A stretch of DNA of 33,198 nucleotides from Neelides folsomi (taxonomy: Eukaryota; Arthropoda; Collembola; Neelipleona; Neelidae), in contig JAQGBZ010000549.1 in NCBI GenBank assembly GCA_034687125.1, positions 1 through 33,198 of the forward strand, given 5' to 3'. Shown here piece by piece: positions 8,702-21,637 of the stretch (positions are counted from its first letter, which is position 1; each line of letters opens with the position of its first letter). The notes under the pieces were generated by a model. That model was not told the DNA's origin and ran no database searches. It worked only from the letters and a program-made list of their open reading frames with translations. Both the position numbers and the translations under genes were made by a program.

Positions 8702-11700
8702 TTAAAATCCAACATTGGGAACATCTGAAAACTTTATAGAAGTGGCAGGAGCAATCATCTCAAAAACGTGGATCTAAAATTTTAAAATATTTTCAATAAG
8801 AACTTGTATACTAAATACTAACGAATAGTATGTATCACAATTCACAAACCAATTTTTAAATAAAGTTTATATTTAGGTATATAGATGCAAATTGAAACTT
8901 ATCTAGGTAAGTATATTTAAATCAAAGTACTAAATATTTCCTTCTATACATAATGAAATGAATAATTTCCCTAGTGCTTCCATATAACCTTACGTATAAA
9001 CTTTTATGTAAAAATTGGTTTGCAAAAGAAATTAAGGATCATAAATTACATGGTTAATGCCAGTTCTTAAAAGGGGTGCAGGAATATAAAGATTTTGCTG
9101 AGGTCCAACACGGAAATATCTCCCAATATTGAATCCATTAACAAAAACAATTCCTTTATGCCATTCCTCCATGTTAATCCAAGTGTCCCCAGGAGTATCC
9201 GTAATCATAATTTCACCTTCCATCAATCTGGGTGATTTTCGATCTTCATTTGTAAACTTTTTCTTTAATTCAGCCCCTAAACTGAGATTCAAAAGATAGC
9301 TCGTATTATGGATAATTATCATAATAAATACAACATGCATTATGTATTGTATTAAACTAGACCTGGGTCTTGATTAACTTAAATACGTGATCAGTACCTC
9401 TTTACAAAATTCGATTTGAATTCCATTGGGAAAACTTGAAAATCTGATTGTTCAATGTCATCAATAAAGATTTTTCCATCGGGTAACCCTTTTTGTTGTT
9501 CGAAATCCTCCGCCCATCCAAAATTAATTCTTCCCATGTTTTCGATTAGAACATCAATGTGATAAACGGCGCTTTCTGGTGCGTTCATCACAATGCTCTT
9601 CTCGCTATTTAAATAAATAAATAAATAGGAAAATAATAGACAGTTTTGCATAGAAAATTTGCTTTTTTGTATTGTACTTTGTATTGTATTATGTATTTAC
9701 TATGTATAGGTAATTTCATTATTTCAATCGACTTTTGTCTTTCATACCTGTTAAACCAATAAGTGCTCCAGTCAGACGAGTCAAATTCATTTTGAATGAC
9801 TCCATTAACAAGCAATATTCCAAAGTCTTTCACTCTACCGGCCTATTTTGATAAAAAATCAATAACTACAGATTCTGTATTTGCAATTATCTTGAATTAA
9901 CTTTTTTTATTAAAAATGCATTTATTGCTACTCACTCTAAGCACTGATCCGTTTCTGAACTGCTCTGGAGTGAGAGTTTTTCTGTAAACTATGTATCCGT
10001 AGCTTTGTCCACACCCTTCATTGAAGGATTCCGGAAGATTCTCCATTGAGACGGGTTTCTCCAGGTCAAAAACAACTGGAAGGGCTTCGATAAGATTTTC
10101 ATATGAAATGTAATTCAGTTCTTCGATCGTCTCATACTGAACTTTTTTGGATTGTTCGACCATTTCAGGTCGCCAAAGTTTGGGTTCGCTGTATTTATCC
10201 ATGATTTCAATTGCTTTGTGATATTTTTCAGTGTAGTCTCCGGCCTCAGACAATGGACAATCGTAATCTAATATAGTAAATATTCAACGTTAGTCATAAT
10301 ATCCAACTTCTGTATAATCATAATATGGAATTCATACCATATGACGTAACGTCAGCATCATAACGTGGCTCATCCGGTCTTGCATTCGCACCATTCATAA
10401 AACCAAAGTTAGTTCCACCATGGAACATGTAATAATTGACAGAGCCATTATAATGTCCAATGATTCGATCAAGCGTAGTGGTGAAATCTGCAAGACAAAT
10501 TGTCCTTTATTTATCCATACTATATTTATAACTTATTTATCATCATTTATCTTCACATTATTCATTAAAGTAAAAAGTTATTAAGTTGTTTAACATTACG
10601 TTCAATGTCAACAGTATGATGAGGCTTGAACCAATGATCAAACCATCCTATAACACAATATAAAAATAATTAACATCAAATCATCATTTAGTGTCTAAAA
10701 GTTCTTGTGTATTTGAAGCATTTGTGAATATGTACTTATAATATCATTTTATAGAGTTCTAACCAGACCAATACTCCATTACAAAGACGGGCTTATCGGG
10801 TTGCAATCTAAGAAGAGTGCCAATGTTACCATCTGGGTCTGATTGGAAATTGACAGTTTTGAGTACGTCTGATTCTTCGGGAAGCGTTCCTGTAAAATTA
10901 CTAAAAGCTCCGTCGGATGTGAAAAGCAATGACGTGATTCCGTATGACTTTTGAAGTCCCATCAAAAACCTCAAGTAGGGTTCTGTATCTTTGGGATGAT
11001 ATGATCCATATTCGTTCTCAAGCTGTCAAAAATAATATGATATTTATAATTGATCACTTTGATAATAAATTAATTTTATATAAACTACGTAAATGTGAGA
11101 TTATAACTTGTTTTTTTTAGATATATCATTTATTTATCTTATTTATTTATGCAAGGCTATTATATTAAAATAATTATTAAAATATTGAAAAACTTATAAT
11201 AATGCTTGATTTGAATCACCTGAACTCCAATGATGGATCCGCCATTTGTAAATTGGAGGTGAGAGACTTTTGGCATAAGTGCATCAAAAAAGATCATAAC
11301 GCGCTGTAAGTAAGCGGCTTGGCCAGTTCGAATCCTCATGTTTGGATCTCTTTGTAGCCAGCTAAAGATGATTTTAAATTGTTATTTTTTGATTTTGTTA
11401 ATCATTTGCCTTTAAAGTAAAATTTAAAACCAACCTGGGCAATCCACCAAAATCCCACTCTGAACAAATGTAAGGACCGGGACGGAAAAGAACAAGGAGA
11501 TCTTCTTCCTGTGCAATTTCAATAAACCGAGTAACATTCAGGAACATTGACATATCATTGTCTTTATCTCCAAAGTCAAAGTTTGACTTTGTAGGTTCGT
11601 GAAGATTCCAAGGAACGTAAGTCTCCACCGTGTTACATCCCGTCGCTCGCAATTTCCTCAATCGATCTCTCCAATAATCCGGGTGAATTCGGAAATAATG

Positions 11701-11996
11701 AACGGCCCCGCTGTAAATCCGAAGAGGCTTCCCATTCAGCTTAAATCCTTCAGAATCTGCGATTAGCCCAGAGTTGTCATCGCCTTCTCTAAAATACTCA
11801 TAAACCTTTGGGAGTTCCTGCCCTGACCCCATTCCGGAGAACTGAAATATCAATAAAAATGACTTTTTTTTATAATTAACAATATTTCTTTATCAATTAA
11901 AATTAACGGATTTTACAACAAGTATTGTTTAAAAGTAAAGTAGGTCTGTATTTTACTCACAACGGGCAAAAGGACGAGTAAAATGAAGAATTTCAT
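8702..11996 (-). CDS. GLB1: Beta-galactosidase, GH35 (GLB1 family), secreted/lysosomal
   Basis: Eleven exons, minus strand: 11961-11996, 11435-11841, 11220-11361, 10764-11022, 10600-10647, 10338-10487, 9936-10267, 9748-9842, 9398-9604, 9050-9281 and 8702-8773. All phases agree and give 659 residues, the usual GLB1 length. Exon 1 encodes a signal peptide ([12 protein letters not shown]). Family marks in order: [19 protein letters not shown], the [15 protein letters not shown] motif, [24 protein letters not shown] with the proposed acid/base Glu199, VMEYWSGWFDHW with the proposed nucleophile Glu278, [12 protein letters not shown], and [14 protein letters not shown]. The C-terminal beta-domain ends with [16 protein letters not shown]. 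The enzyme removes terminal beta-galactose from glycans and glycolipids, usually in the lysosome. The 48-nt exon 5 and the 36-nt first exon are easily missed. Which paralogue (GLB1 or GLB1-like) it is remains unresolved. Confidence 0.95.
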
Positions 11997-12978
11997 GTTG
12001 GCCCCAATTAGATTGAACTCTACTGGAGGAACAACTTTAAAGAATGATTGGATTATCGGGATCCAAAGCCCTAATTTCTATCCAGGTTTTGAAGAGCAAA
12101 AGAGGCTTAATGTAATTCTTATCTGTCACTTTCATTGTTATGTTCTAACAAGATATGATAATAAAAGTAGATTTTGATTCAATTTGCCCTATTTGCCCTA
12201 AGATTACTATTTAATGTCATTCCACAATTATTCATTGATTGAACATGTTTAATATTTAAAAATAATATTCAAATATACGCATGTGTACATTTAAAAAGAG
12301 TTGATTAAACAATAATCAAATTGATGATAAAGTTGTGTTGTGAAGCATATTTGAAATTTGCACAATATTAAGCTGTTATTAACAGGAAAGTCTAATTTTG
12401 GGTTAAATTACATTAAAAGACAAGCTACTTTGAGTTTGTATACCGTATATAAATCACACACATAGGTACCTAATGTATTACATACATTCCGTATATACTT
12501 ATCTATATATTATGCAAATTCTGGATAGCAACTTTACATACCTAATATATACTAGGCTATTCTTTCACATCGAATCTCATTTATAGTTAATTAATATCTC
12601 ACCTGATACATAAATGATTGCCCAAGAATTAATCAATCTCTAATTAGTTTTTAATTATTTAGGCTTAAACATGCTTACCTAATTTATACGTATTCATTTA
12701 CAAAATTAGTTGGTTTAACCGTTTAAGCATGGAAGAATTATAATGTAAAGGATTATGTAAGTTTACATGATATATACAAGTAATAACGTCAACGTTTATT
12801 TATATATTATATAATATCAATCTATGCTATAGCTATACATGATGCAGCGATTATACCAATTACTTGTGATTACAGAAATAAGTGTATGGATATAACAACT
12901 ATATTAAATTGTTATGCAAAGTAATTGTATGTACTTAGTACATATAATTTTATATTAAAGTACGTTTAAAGGTAACAT
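11997..12978. other. Intergenic, about 1 kb, no gene seen
   Basis: Spacer between the beta-galactosidase promoter side and the 3' end of the clock gene. Upstream of the galactosidase ATG there is a more G+C-rich stretch (about 12000-12110) that could be 5' UTR/promoter. The remainder is very A+T-rich with many short TATAC/ATACC motifs. No repeat array, RNA gene or coding exon is supported. Confidence 0.55.
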
Positions 12979-15724
12979 TTAAATAAAAGTTATTAATTCG
13001 TCATCTGGGGAACTGAAATAATTTCTTGTATCCAGAATCTTCTTAATGGTCGACAGCAACGAGTCATCTCTTTGAAACTCCTGATAAAATGGCAATTCTT
13101 TCTCACTGTCTTTACAATTTTTTCCAATGATATTTTTTTCTTCAAAACCGGTTGAATATTCATCTCCTTTTCGTTTTTCATCTAAAAAGCAGTAAAATAA
13201 TTAAACTTGAAAATTGACCAAGAAAATTGTCTTTACTTGATTAGGCTTAAGAAAAGGAAGTACCATTGCAAGATGTCAAGTATCCATTGTGTTTAGTAAT
13301 AGAGGCTTGATGTGAATACTGAGGCGTTGTGAATTCACAAGTTGGAAAATTTTCATTCCAATTCCAATATCCGTTTGCTTCTCTCTTTGGTCCATACAGT
13401 TCCATCGTTTGGTCCTATTAAAGATAAAATTCATCCTGTCGTTAGATCATTGTAGATTATTTGAATTAAGATGTAAGAATTTAGAATTTATTTTAAAATT
13501 AAAACTTACACAATTTAAATATCCTTCGTTCTCAATTGCTTCATATAAATTAGTAGAAATCTTGTTGACGTCCTCGATATTAAAATTGGCTCTTTCGGAA
13601 TGATTTATCGATTTTGGATTCGGAATTTCATCTCTATAATCAAAAGCTACTTATTATTTCTAACAGCCTCACTTATATACATTTAGAATGTGATATACGA
13701 TATTTTTGTTTTGTTTCAATTTCTTCTTAAAATTCAAACTCATTATAATAAAAAGTCATTTTATATTTCTGCCTTTTTCAATGTAATAATTAGGAGTTGT
13801 TCTTATGCAATGTTCTTACAAAAGCGGAGTATTATTCACAAATATGGATTCAACTTCTTTCGTCCAAGGGTTCAAAAATAATTTCCATTCTGTGTGGAGA
13901 GTCAAATAACCCGAAGAAGTTTGGAACCGAATCATCTGATACTTTGCCTCATTACTCCGCAGTTCCAATAATTCTTTATGAATTTGAGAAACATTTGGCA
14001 AATCCTCTGGATGACAATAATCATACAAGTAAGTGCCTACAAGTTCCTGGGACAAGTAACCCAAAATCATCGTTGCTTTTTCTTCAATAAAACTGAACTT
14101 CCCATCCGGGGAAAGACGAGAAATGAAAGTGGAAGGGATGGAAGCCGAAATTGGAACCAAATGACCAATGGCAATTAAATATGACCCGTTTACATCCAAA
14201 TTCTCTCCCGGTTGGTCTATGGGAAATCCCATTGATTTGATATATCCTGAACAATAGACAGTGAAGTATTTCTTTTCAGGCTTGAGATAATTGATTGAAG
14301 GATCTGGATTGAATTGATAGTATTTCTCATCAAGGTTGCGCATAATTATCCGACAAAAGAAGGAACGACGGGAGCCGGGAGAAATTCGGACACAGCTATT
14401 AAATTGTTGATTTGTTCGACTTTTCTCTCCAAACATTGCTACATAAATCAATCAATCATTAAACAATTTATTTATTTATTATGTTAAAAAATTAAAAAAG
14501 GAATTATTATGTAACAAACCTTTTCCATCATTTGGTCTTTCATGTAATGGAATGTTGACTGTTGCTAATTGTTCTTTCACTTTCCCAACATCTTTTGGAT
14601 GAAGAATGTCAAAGAAAGAATGACCAACTAAATCATCATTATTCCAACCAGTTGCACTTCTAATTGACTCTGATACAAAAGCCAAATGTCCACCGGTGCA
14701 TCCAACTACGAACAAAAATCCTCTTTCTGTCTGCAAAGAAAAGAAGTTCATTTAATGAAAATTATGTTATACTTGTTAAAGTGTAAATTAATAGTTTGAA
14801 TTGACTTGGGAAATTAGTTGTTCGATGTCCGGCTCAGAGAGAAACGACCTTGACGATTTTTGAGTACAATGGGATTTATTAATATTTTTCAAATGTTCTA
14901 CTGCAAGGCGAAGAACCGTCAATTTGTCAACTTTGATTGACGAAGAGCATTTAGGAATGACCGCACTGAGCTCAAGAATATATTTGTTCATTTTATCTCT
15001 TCGTCGCTTCTCAATTTCATTATGAACCTGCCGTTCGGTGGAAATTCCTGATGATCGTCGATGATAACGTTTACTTTTACTAAATCCATTTCAATTTCAA
15101 TTTCAGTTTAATTCAATTATAATTACAGATATATAAATTAAAATAATAATTAAAATAAAGCATAACACAAATTACGCGATGTGCTTATTTATACAGAAAT
15201 TCGTACGATTCATATGTTGAGGAATTTTCAGTTGAAGGGCTTTTGGAACATGTTTCTGATTTGCAGGATTTGTCATCAGGCATTGTAAATTTCGTTTTGC
15301 TAGTTTAATTATAATGGAGTTATTTTATTATGAATACTATTCATATTTATTTTGCATATATTTAATGAGGATTGGATTTAATTAGCTTGGATTTAATGAG
15401 GATTTTCTTACATGAGGCTTCTGAGTTTGCTTCTTGGTTCTGCTAGTTGTTTCTTGAAAAAATTATGGTCATATTCTGATCCAGACCCAAAGTTGATTCC
15501 ACTACTACTCCCATTGCTCTTATCTGACTCATCATCTTTGTCCTTATTTCTATATTCATGTCTACTTGTGGAAGCGTGAGATTTCATCCCAAGACTTTCG
15601 TTCATGTTATACCTGTATGTATTTATAAAAAGGATGGAAGAACCTTTCCCTTTCAACCAACGTACTTGACTAAAATGAAGTAACCAGCTTACGTTGATTT
15701 CGCCAAATCCACAAGCTCATCCAT
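12979..15724 (-). CDS. cyc: Cycle/BMAL (ARNTL), bHLH-PAS circadian transcription factor
   Basis: Nine exons, minus strand: 15693-15724, 15412-15612, 15195-15299, 14806-15079, 14520-14730, 13820-14438, 13510-13633, 13264-13414 and 12979-13181. Phases agree and give 639 residues. The bHLH (about 128-183) has the E-box-reading His132, Glu136 and Arg140 of class B factors (HNEIEKRRRDKMN). PAS-A (from about 205) carries GFLFVVGCTGGHLAFVSES and FFDILHPKDVGKVKEQL; the BMAL marker SRRSFFCR follows near 297-304. PAS-B (about 378-478) has FSFIEEKATMILGYLSQELVG and LNPWTKEVE. BMAL pairs with CLOCK to drive period/cryptochrome transcription. The last 30 residues (DDSLLSTIKKILD...SSPDDELI) look like the BMAL C-terminal activation segment that Drosophila cycle lacks; that match is by eye. 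The N-terminus is Ser/Asp/Lys-rich, and the 32-nt first exon is inferred from phase and start codon. Confidence 0.93.
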
Positions 15725-16355
15725 TCTTATTATTCCGATTCGAATCATTGAAAACAATCAATACTTAGAAGATTTTTACATGTTGTTATATATTTATTAT
15801 AAAGTATTAGCTTTTCGATATTCATTGAAATAAAGAGGAATTGAATATACCATACGTATTAATATGCAAATATGATTGTTTACAGTTACTCTATACTATG
15901 TATATATGATGTTAGTGCATACAGATGTACCATAAGTAAAGATACCATGTAAAAGTCCCTTTACCCTGTTTTTAATTAATTAGGTTTACTAAAAATAATG
16001 GGGCTTGATAATAAATTACTCACTCAGGTTGGTAATTAAAGTAATCATAAACAATATACATCATATATTTAAGTTGGTATACTCAATACTCTGGTATATC
16101 CTACATCGTCATTTCATAATGATTTGTATTAAGAATATAATATAATGCTATAATTAATCTAAAATAATTAATAATGGGCAATAAGAAATTCATAAATAAA
16201 ATTTATTAATGACCTACTTTCTATTCAACAATAACGGATGTAACTTTATAAGGGTGAAGCTAATGAAATTTATAATAGGGGTTGAGAGTGAACAAATAGT
16301 CCAGTTACCATTTTTCTATAAAATCATAAGTAAATATTTTTATCAAACATATAAA
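15725..16355. other. Divergent intergenic region between the clock gene and MOXD1
   Basis: 631 bp between start codons on opposite strands, so it should contain both promoters. A TATA-like ttataagg lies at about 16246, some 110 bp before the MOXD1 ATG. I see no CACGTG E-box. No gene is supported; an open frame just upstream of ATG 16356 is continuous with the MOXD1 exon but has no coding character. Confidence 0.45.
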
Positions 16356-19300
16356 ATGAACAAAGTCTCCCTCGTGTGCCTATTTCTTCTTTCATTGGTC
16401 AACTTGGGATGTTGTGGAACTCAGGAAATCAAATGGGACAAACAGCTGGATCTCAGAAAAGACTCCAAGGCCCCAGAAAAAGACGTGATTCTCCATATGA
16501 TGTCAACTAAAGAAGATGCCAAGGGAAATCGATGGCTCTTCGTAAAAATCTCAGCTCCAACAGTTGGATATGTCGCTGCGGGATTTTCCGTTAATGGTGG
16601 AATGGACGGTGGGAACATGGCGATTGGATGGGTTGACTCTAAAGGAGCTCATGTTCATGTAATAAGAATACATATAAAATATTTAGTACAGATATTTTGT
16701 CGTTTGGGTTTTAAGTTAATTTTGTATATTGAAACTTAGGAATATCATGCAGTTCAAACTACAGTTTCAAGGGACAAACATCAAGATGTTGAATTGGTTC
16801 ATGGAGAAGAAGAAAAAGGCCGAACTACAATTACATTTAAACGTCTATGGAACACTTGCGATTCCAAAGATGTTGTTTTAACGGTAAAGCAAAAATAATT
16901 CAATTTGCCAAATAACATTTTTTGTTAAAGACAGATACGATGAAACTTATTTGGGCATATGGACCAAAAGACCCAGTGAATGGTAATGGAGAATATCATG
17001 GGGTCAACAGGGGGATGAAACACACGTTTCTTCTGGATGATGGGCTTATTGGATCTTTTCCGAGTGATAAGGACAAGAATATCAAACACATTGATTTTCA
17101 AATGAAGGATGTAATTTAATTTATTTGTAGTCAGTGTGTTGTAATTAAGCCTTGATGTTGATAATCCAAATGCTTATTTAATTATTTATCATTAGTATTT
17201 TGTAATTTGATTTAAATTTATATTTATTTTAAATTATTTTTTTAGAACTTGATTGGTCCTGACCCGTCAACTTATTATTGCAAGATTGTTAAATTCCCAA
17301 AATTGGACAAAAAACATCATATGATTGGGGTGAAAATTTAATTTTTTTAATTTTCTTATTGTGATAAGATTAGTAAAATTTTAAAATTTATATTTAGTAT
17401 AAACCATTATTGAATCCCGAAACCATTGAGAATGTGCACCATATCACGGCCTATGAATGCTACGTCACAGAAGCCGACGGAGGAACCGAGAAAAAATTCG
17501 AAAAATTTATTACTCATAAAGGGGGAAAGTAAAAAAACATTTGCTTATAATTACAAAAAACAATTTTTAAAAAAAATCCGGAAAATATTCTTTACTGCCA
17601 ATACTTACCTATAATACATTCATTTTGATTATTCAAATATTTGCAATGTTATTAATTGAGTTTTCGTTTTAAAGATGCTACACTCCACAAATGCCGAAAG
17701 AATGGGCGAAACACTGTTTTACCTTTCTCTTTGTTTGGCTTGTCGGATCTGAAGGTGTGAAGTCCAAAGCAATGAACCAAAAACCTTCCAACTCTTTTCT
17801 AATTTATGAATATAAAGATAATTAACATTTATTAAATAGGTGAAATGTTTCCGCAACATGTTGGTAATCCATTAAGAGAAGAATATGGAGGTCCTTCTTA
17901 CATCATGCTGGAAATGCATTATACAAATGCGGGGGGAAAGCCATGTAAGTAATTCATAATAACATAACATTTTGTATTATTTTTTAATATATTAGATATA
18001 TTACCAATATGTATATCTTGTATGAATTATAAATTATAATATGATATTATGTTTTATAGGATATATTTATCAGAATGTTTTAACTTATTTAAAATTTATG
18101 TTTAGTTACTGACAGCACTGGAGTTCGGATTTATTATACTGATAAATTAAGAAAATATGATGCAAGCATTATTTTAGCAGGTTATATATAAATATATAAA
18201 ATCATCTGATAAAATCTTAAATATTATATTTTCTTGCATGCGAATTTATTTATTTTTATAGGATATCGAATCACACCGTTTATGGCTTTACCTCCGAAAC
18301 AACCCAATTTCAAACTTAATGGAATTTGTACTTCAGAATGCACCAAAGCAGTTCAGTTCATTTACAAATATATAATAGAAATTTTCTATTTGAACATATA
18401 AAAAGGCTAAATTTTAATTTTTGTTCATTTTGTAGACTATTCCCAAAGAGGGATTGAAAGTATTTGGAGTCATTTTACACGCCCATCTCACAGCTCGAAA
18501 ACTCCGAACACGTCATTTTAGAGATGGAAAAGAACTTGCCTTCCTTGCAGTGGTATCGTTCATAATTCAAAATATTTTTTTATCAATCGCACTCTAACAA
18601 TTCTTTACCGATATTAGTAAAACTCTTAATTCTTATAATCTTATAAAGTCATAATTAATAAAGTCATAATTAATAAAGTCATAATTAATAAAGTCATAAT
18701 TAATAAAGTCATAATTAAATCTGATCAAATAATAAATATTAGGACAATGCCTATGATTTTCATTATCAACAAGCTCGTTATTTCAAAGAAGAGAAGACAA
18801 TTTTACCAGGAGATGAACTTATCATGGAATGTGAATTCGACTCCACTGACAGAGTCGACATGACACTCGGAGGAATGGTTTGACGTTATAAAGATAATTA
18901 GAATTATAATAGTCAATATAATAATAATACGAAGATTATGGCCGAAAAACAATCAATTTATAATTAATTTGAATACGAATAACCAATTTTTCTTTAAAAT
19001 TTTTAATTTTTTCCTATTTCCAATATAAAGGAATCAGTCCAAGAAATGTGCCAAACCTTCATCTTTTATTATCCAAGAATAGCAATGGATTATTGTGCAA
19101 GTCAGCAGGAATTTCATTCTTTTTTTAATGCTGTTGGAATTCAGAATGTAAGTGGACCAGCCATTAAGGCTATGGATATGCCTTATTCTCCAAAGTGAGT
19201 AATCGTAGTCGTATAAAATAAAATGAACTAATTTATAAAAATTTTATATTGTTATGTTATTGTTATTTATCTCAACTTATTGTTAATATTTTATCTAAAC

Positions 19301-19789
19301 AACTGCTTTCATTTAAAAAGTGTTGATAGTTGTGATTTGTATAATGTAATTGTATTTATTTATATATTTGATAGAGATGACCAAGTATATGAAAAGAATG
19401 ATGACTCGAAGTCATTAGAAGATTCAGAAATTGGAGCTCACGGCAATGTATTCGATACTATTAAAATTGATGCTCCTTCAAATCTGACTCAATACACGGC
19501 TGGGCAATATATGAGGGACGTAGCTAAATGGGACGACCCAAGTTTTTCCAAATCAGTTCAAAAAGGATGGGACAATGGGAACCATTATGCCTTTTGCTCA
19601 ACAAGAGGAAAAAGACGTGTGCCACTTAAAGTAAAATTGAAATGACATCTGAGCATTATCTTAATTGGCACAATTTCAATTAAATTTAATACTATAATAT
19701 AATTAAATAAAACTTTTCAGAAGTACATAATGCCACTGAGGACCAAAGGAATTTCTCGAGTTGTAAAAAATCAAAAGAAAACGTGTTGA
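16356..19789 (+). CDS. MOXD1: MOXD1/DBH-type copper type II monooxygenase, secreted
   Basis: Fourteen exons: 16356-16658, 16740-16883, 16931-17110, 17246-17329, 17398-17528, 17675-17754, 17840-17944, 18106-18180, 18262-18350, 18436-18552, 18743-18877, 19031-19194, 19375-19630 and 19721-19789. Phases agree; 643 residues. A signal peptide is followed by a DOMON domain (about 35-150, VGYVAAGFSVNGGMDGGNM) and the two copper domains. CuH ligands: His251-His252 in NVHHITAYEC and His334 in LEMHYTN. CuM ligands: His412 and His414 in LHAHLTAR and Met487 in QEMCQTF. All six are present, so catalysis is expected. FLAVDNAYDFHYQQ and YFKEEKTILPGD are closer to MOXD1 than to tyramine beta-hydroxylase. Family members hydroxylate phenethylamine-like substrates using ascorbate and oxygen in the secretory path, but MOXD1 substrates are poorly known. 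No membrane anchor is seen at the C-terminus. Confidence 0.93.
18645..18719 (+). repeat. Intronic 15-bp tandem repeat, five copies
   Basis: Five head-to-tail copies of aaagtcataattaat. The first four are identical and the fifth differs only at its last base. It lies in the MOXD1 intron between the exons ending at 18552 and starting at 18743, and does not touch either splice site. It is probably a recent minisatellite expansion. Confidence 0.95.
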
Positions 19790-20987
19790 TAAAAGCGAAA
19801 TCACCAGATCAAATAACTTCTTTATGAAACATTCTGCAAAATTAAAATTAAATTTTCAGTCAAATGTTGTAAATTCAATTTCTAGTCATTGGATTTAAAA
19901 GCTTACTGCAATAGTCATTTACATTTACTAAAATTATGTTCATTAATTAAGTAATTAAGTACATAATGCATCAGCATTTCAGCATAAACCACTAAACTAA
20001 TTTATCTTGTGACTTGCATATATTAGCTAATGTTACGATTGTGAACTATGGCTTTCTATAGAATGACAAATATAAGGTATATTGACTATATTGGTACGAT
20101 AAACGCTTATATGTAAATATACATATTATGTATGTAATTTATAAATGTACATTAAATTAAATTAAATGCCAATGAATCCATAATAATGGGGGTGTTCAAC
20201 ATTTAACGAAATGCGCAAAATAGATGTGATGTTACAATATGTTAGTGAAAAGTAAAACCAATCCTATATATATTACATATTTATTAATCAAAATTTCCCC
20301 ATACTATTACCTATCTGTAATAGAGTATTTATAGTCCTTGCATGGTTATTATAACTTATAATAAATATAATTATATAGAATCGTGACTGGCATATCTTAA
20401 GCATAACATAATATATAGTACATATAACATAGTAGTAATATCTAGTACATAGATATGAACTACGTAGTTAACTTGGGTAATTTACATATTTAGGTAATAA
20501 ACTCGCCTACTGTAGATGTGTAATTGTGTATGTACATATGCATGTGCCATGTCATGTTCCTATACATAATGTCATGCATACTCTACCTGTATGTTCTGTA
20601 GGTACATAGATATTTCACTAAACAGATACTTACTTTTAACTAATCCAAAGTAATTTAATTGAAACCCCTTTTAAGTCATTAGGATATCTATTGTGCTTTT
20701 ATGGTAATAAAAGGAGAGTCAGTTATTATCTCATTATTTTATATCATCGTGGACTGTTGAGTCGTAGTTCCAATTTCACGACTTACCCTTATTTTATATC
20801 GTGTAGTGTTTATATTACAGCAATTAATTTTAATTATTTATTAGAAAATTCCAATTTTCCAACGTGTGATATCCAGTATTTTTCTATTCTCAAAATGAAA
20901 TGATTTCATATATAATTTTTCATTTAAAAAATGTTAACAAATAGTTATAAAAATTTTATACTTTACTATAGTTGGAGTTGGATTAAT
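19790..20987. other. Intergenic, about 1.2 kb, no gene seen
   Basis: Very A+T-rich with many short TACATA/ATGTAC-type alternations (for example 20100-20160 and 20380-20620). The open frame at 20691-20903 has no splice or start context and no codon signal. A TATAAAAA at about 20946, 42 bp before ATG 20988, may be the TATA box of the next gene. Confidence 0.5.
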
Positions 20988-21637
20988 ATGAAGTCCATTT
21001 GCGTGCTTGGGCTTTTTTTCGCTATTTCAATGAACTATCACTCCCATGCTCAATATCAAGGTAATGCAAAGAGTTTTCCAATTTTATGATTTTTGTAACT
21101 AGGTACCTTACCTAACAAAATGGATTCATCAATCATGGATATTATACAAATAATCTCGTAGATGGAAAGGAATTATTAAAGATTTATAAAGTTAAAACAT
21201 TAATAACTTTAAATTAACTTAACATTAACAGGTGAATGCAAAGATGTACAATGCAATATGGATGAATTTTGCGTTCTTCGAGATACAGGCATTCGTTGTA
21301 TTACAACGCCTTGCCCTTCATATCGGCCAACTTGTGTTCCTTTAAGTAATCTTTCAAGTTCAACGTTTATATTTACTTGAACGAGCCTAATATTTTCTAT
21401 GTACCATATATAATGTATTACAATGTTTGGTATTATGGTAGAACTAATTAAATGAAAGAGTGTTCATTTGCTTATAAGTATATCATTAATTTAAAATTGG
21501 TCCTCTTTCCTCTTTGATTAGATGGAAAAACGACATGTGCTAATGTGAGATGTGCTGGTGGACCTTGTGTAATGTTAACTACGATTTGTAATGAAGATCC
21601 ATGCACCCCAAAATGGAAATGCCAAAGCGAGACATAA
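20988..21637 (+). CDS. Secreted Cys-rich peptide with two similar repeats
   Basis: Exons 20988-21060, 21232-21345 and 21522-21637, phases 1 and 1, 100 residues. Exon 1 encodes only the signal peptide (about MKSICVLGLFFAISM to HAQ). Exons 2 and 3 each encode one repeat of the form C-x3-V-x-C ... C ... C-x4-PC ... C. Repeat 1 runs CKDVQCNMDEFC to CITTPCPSYRPTC; repeat 2 runs CANVRCAGGPC to CNEDPCTPKWKC. One repeat per exon with identical intron phase shows that the gene arose by internal exon duplication. Similar C..V.C / PC..P.C repeats occur in small secreted arthropod proteins of unknown role. It could be a cuticle, hemolymph or antimicrobial peptide, or a protease inhibitor; I cannot choose. 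Confidence 0.85.
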
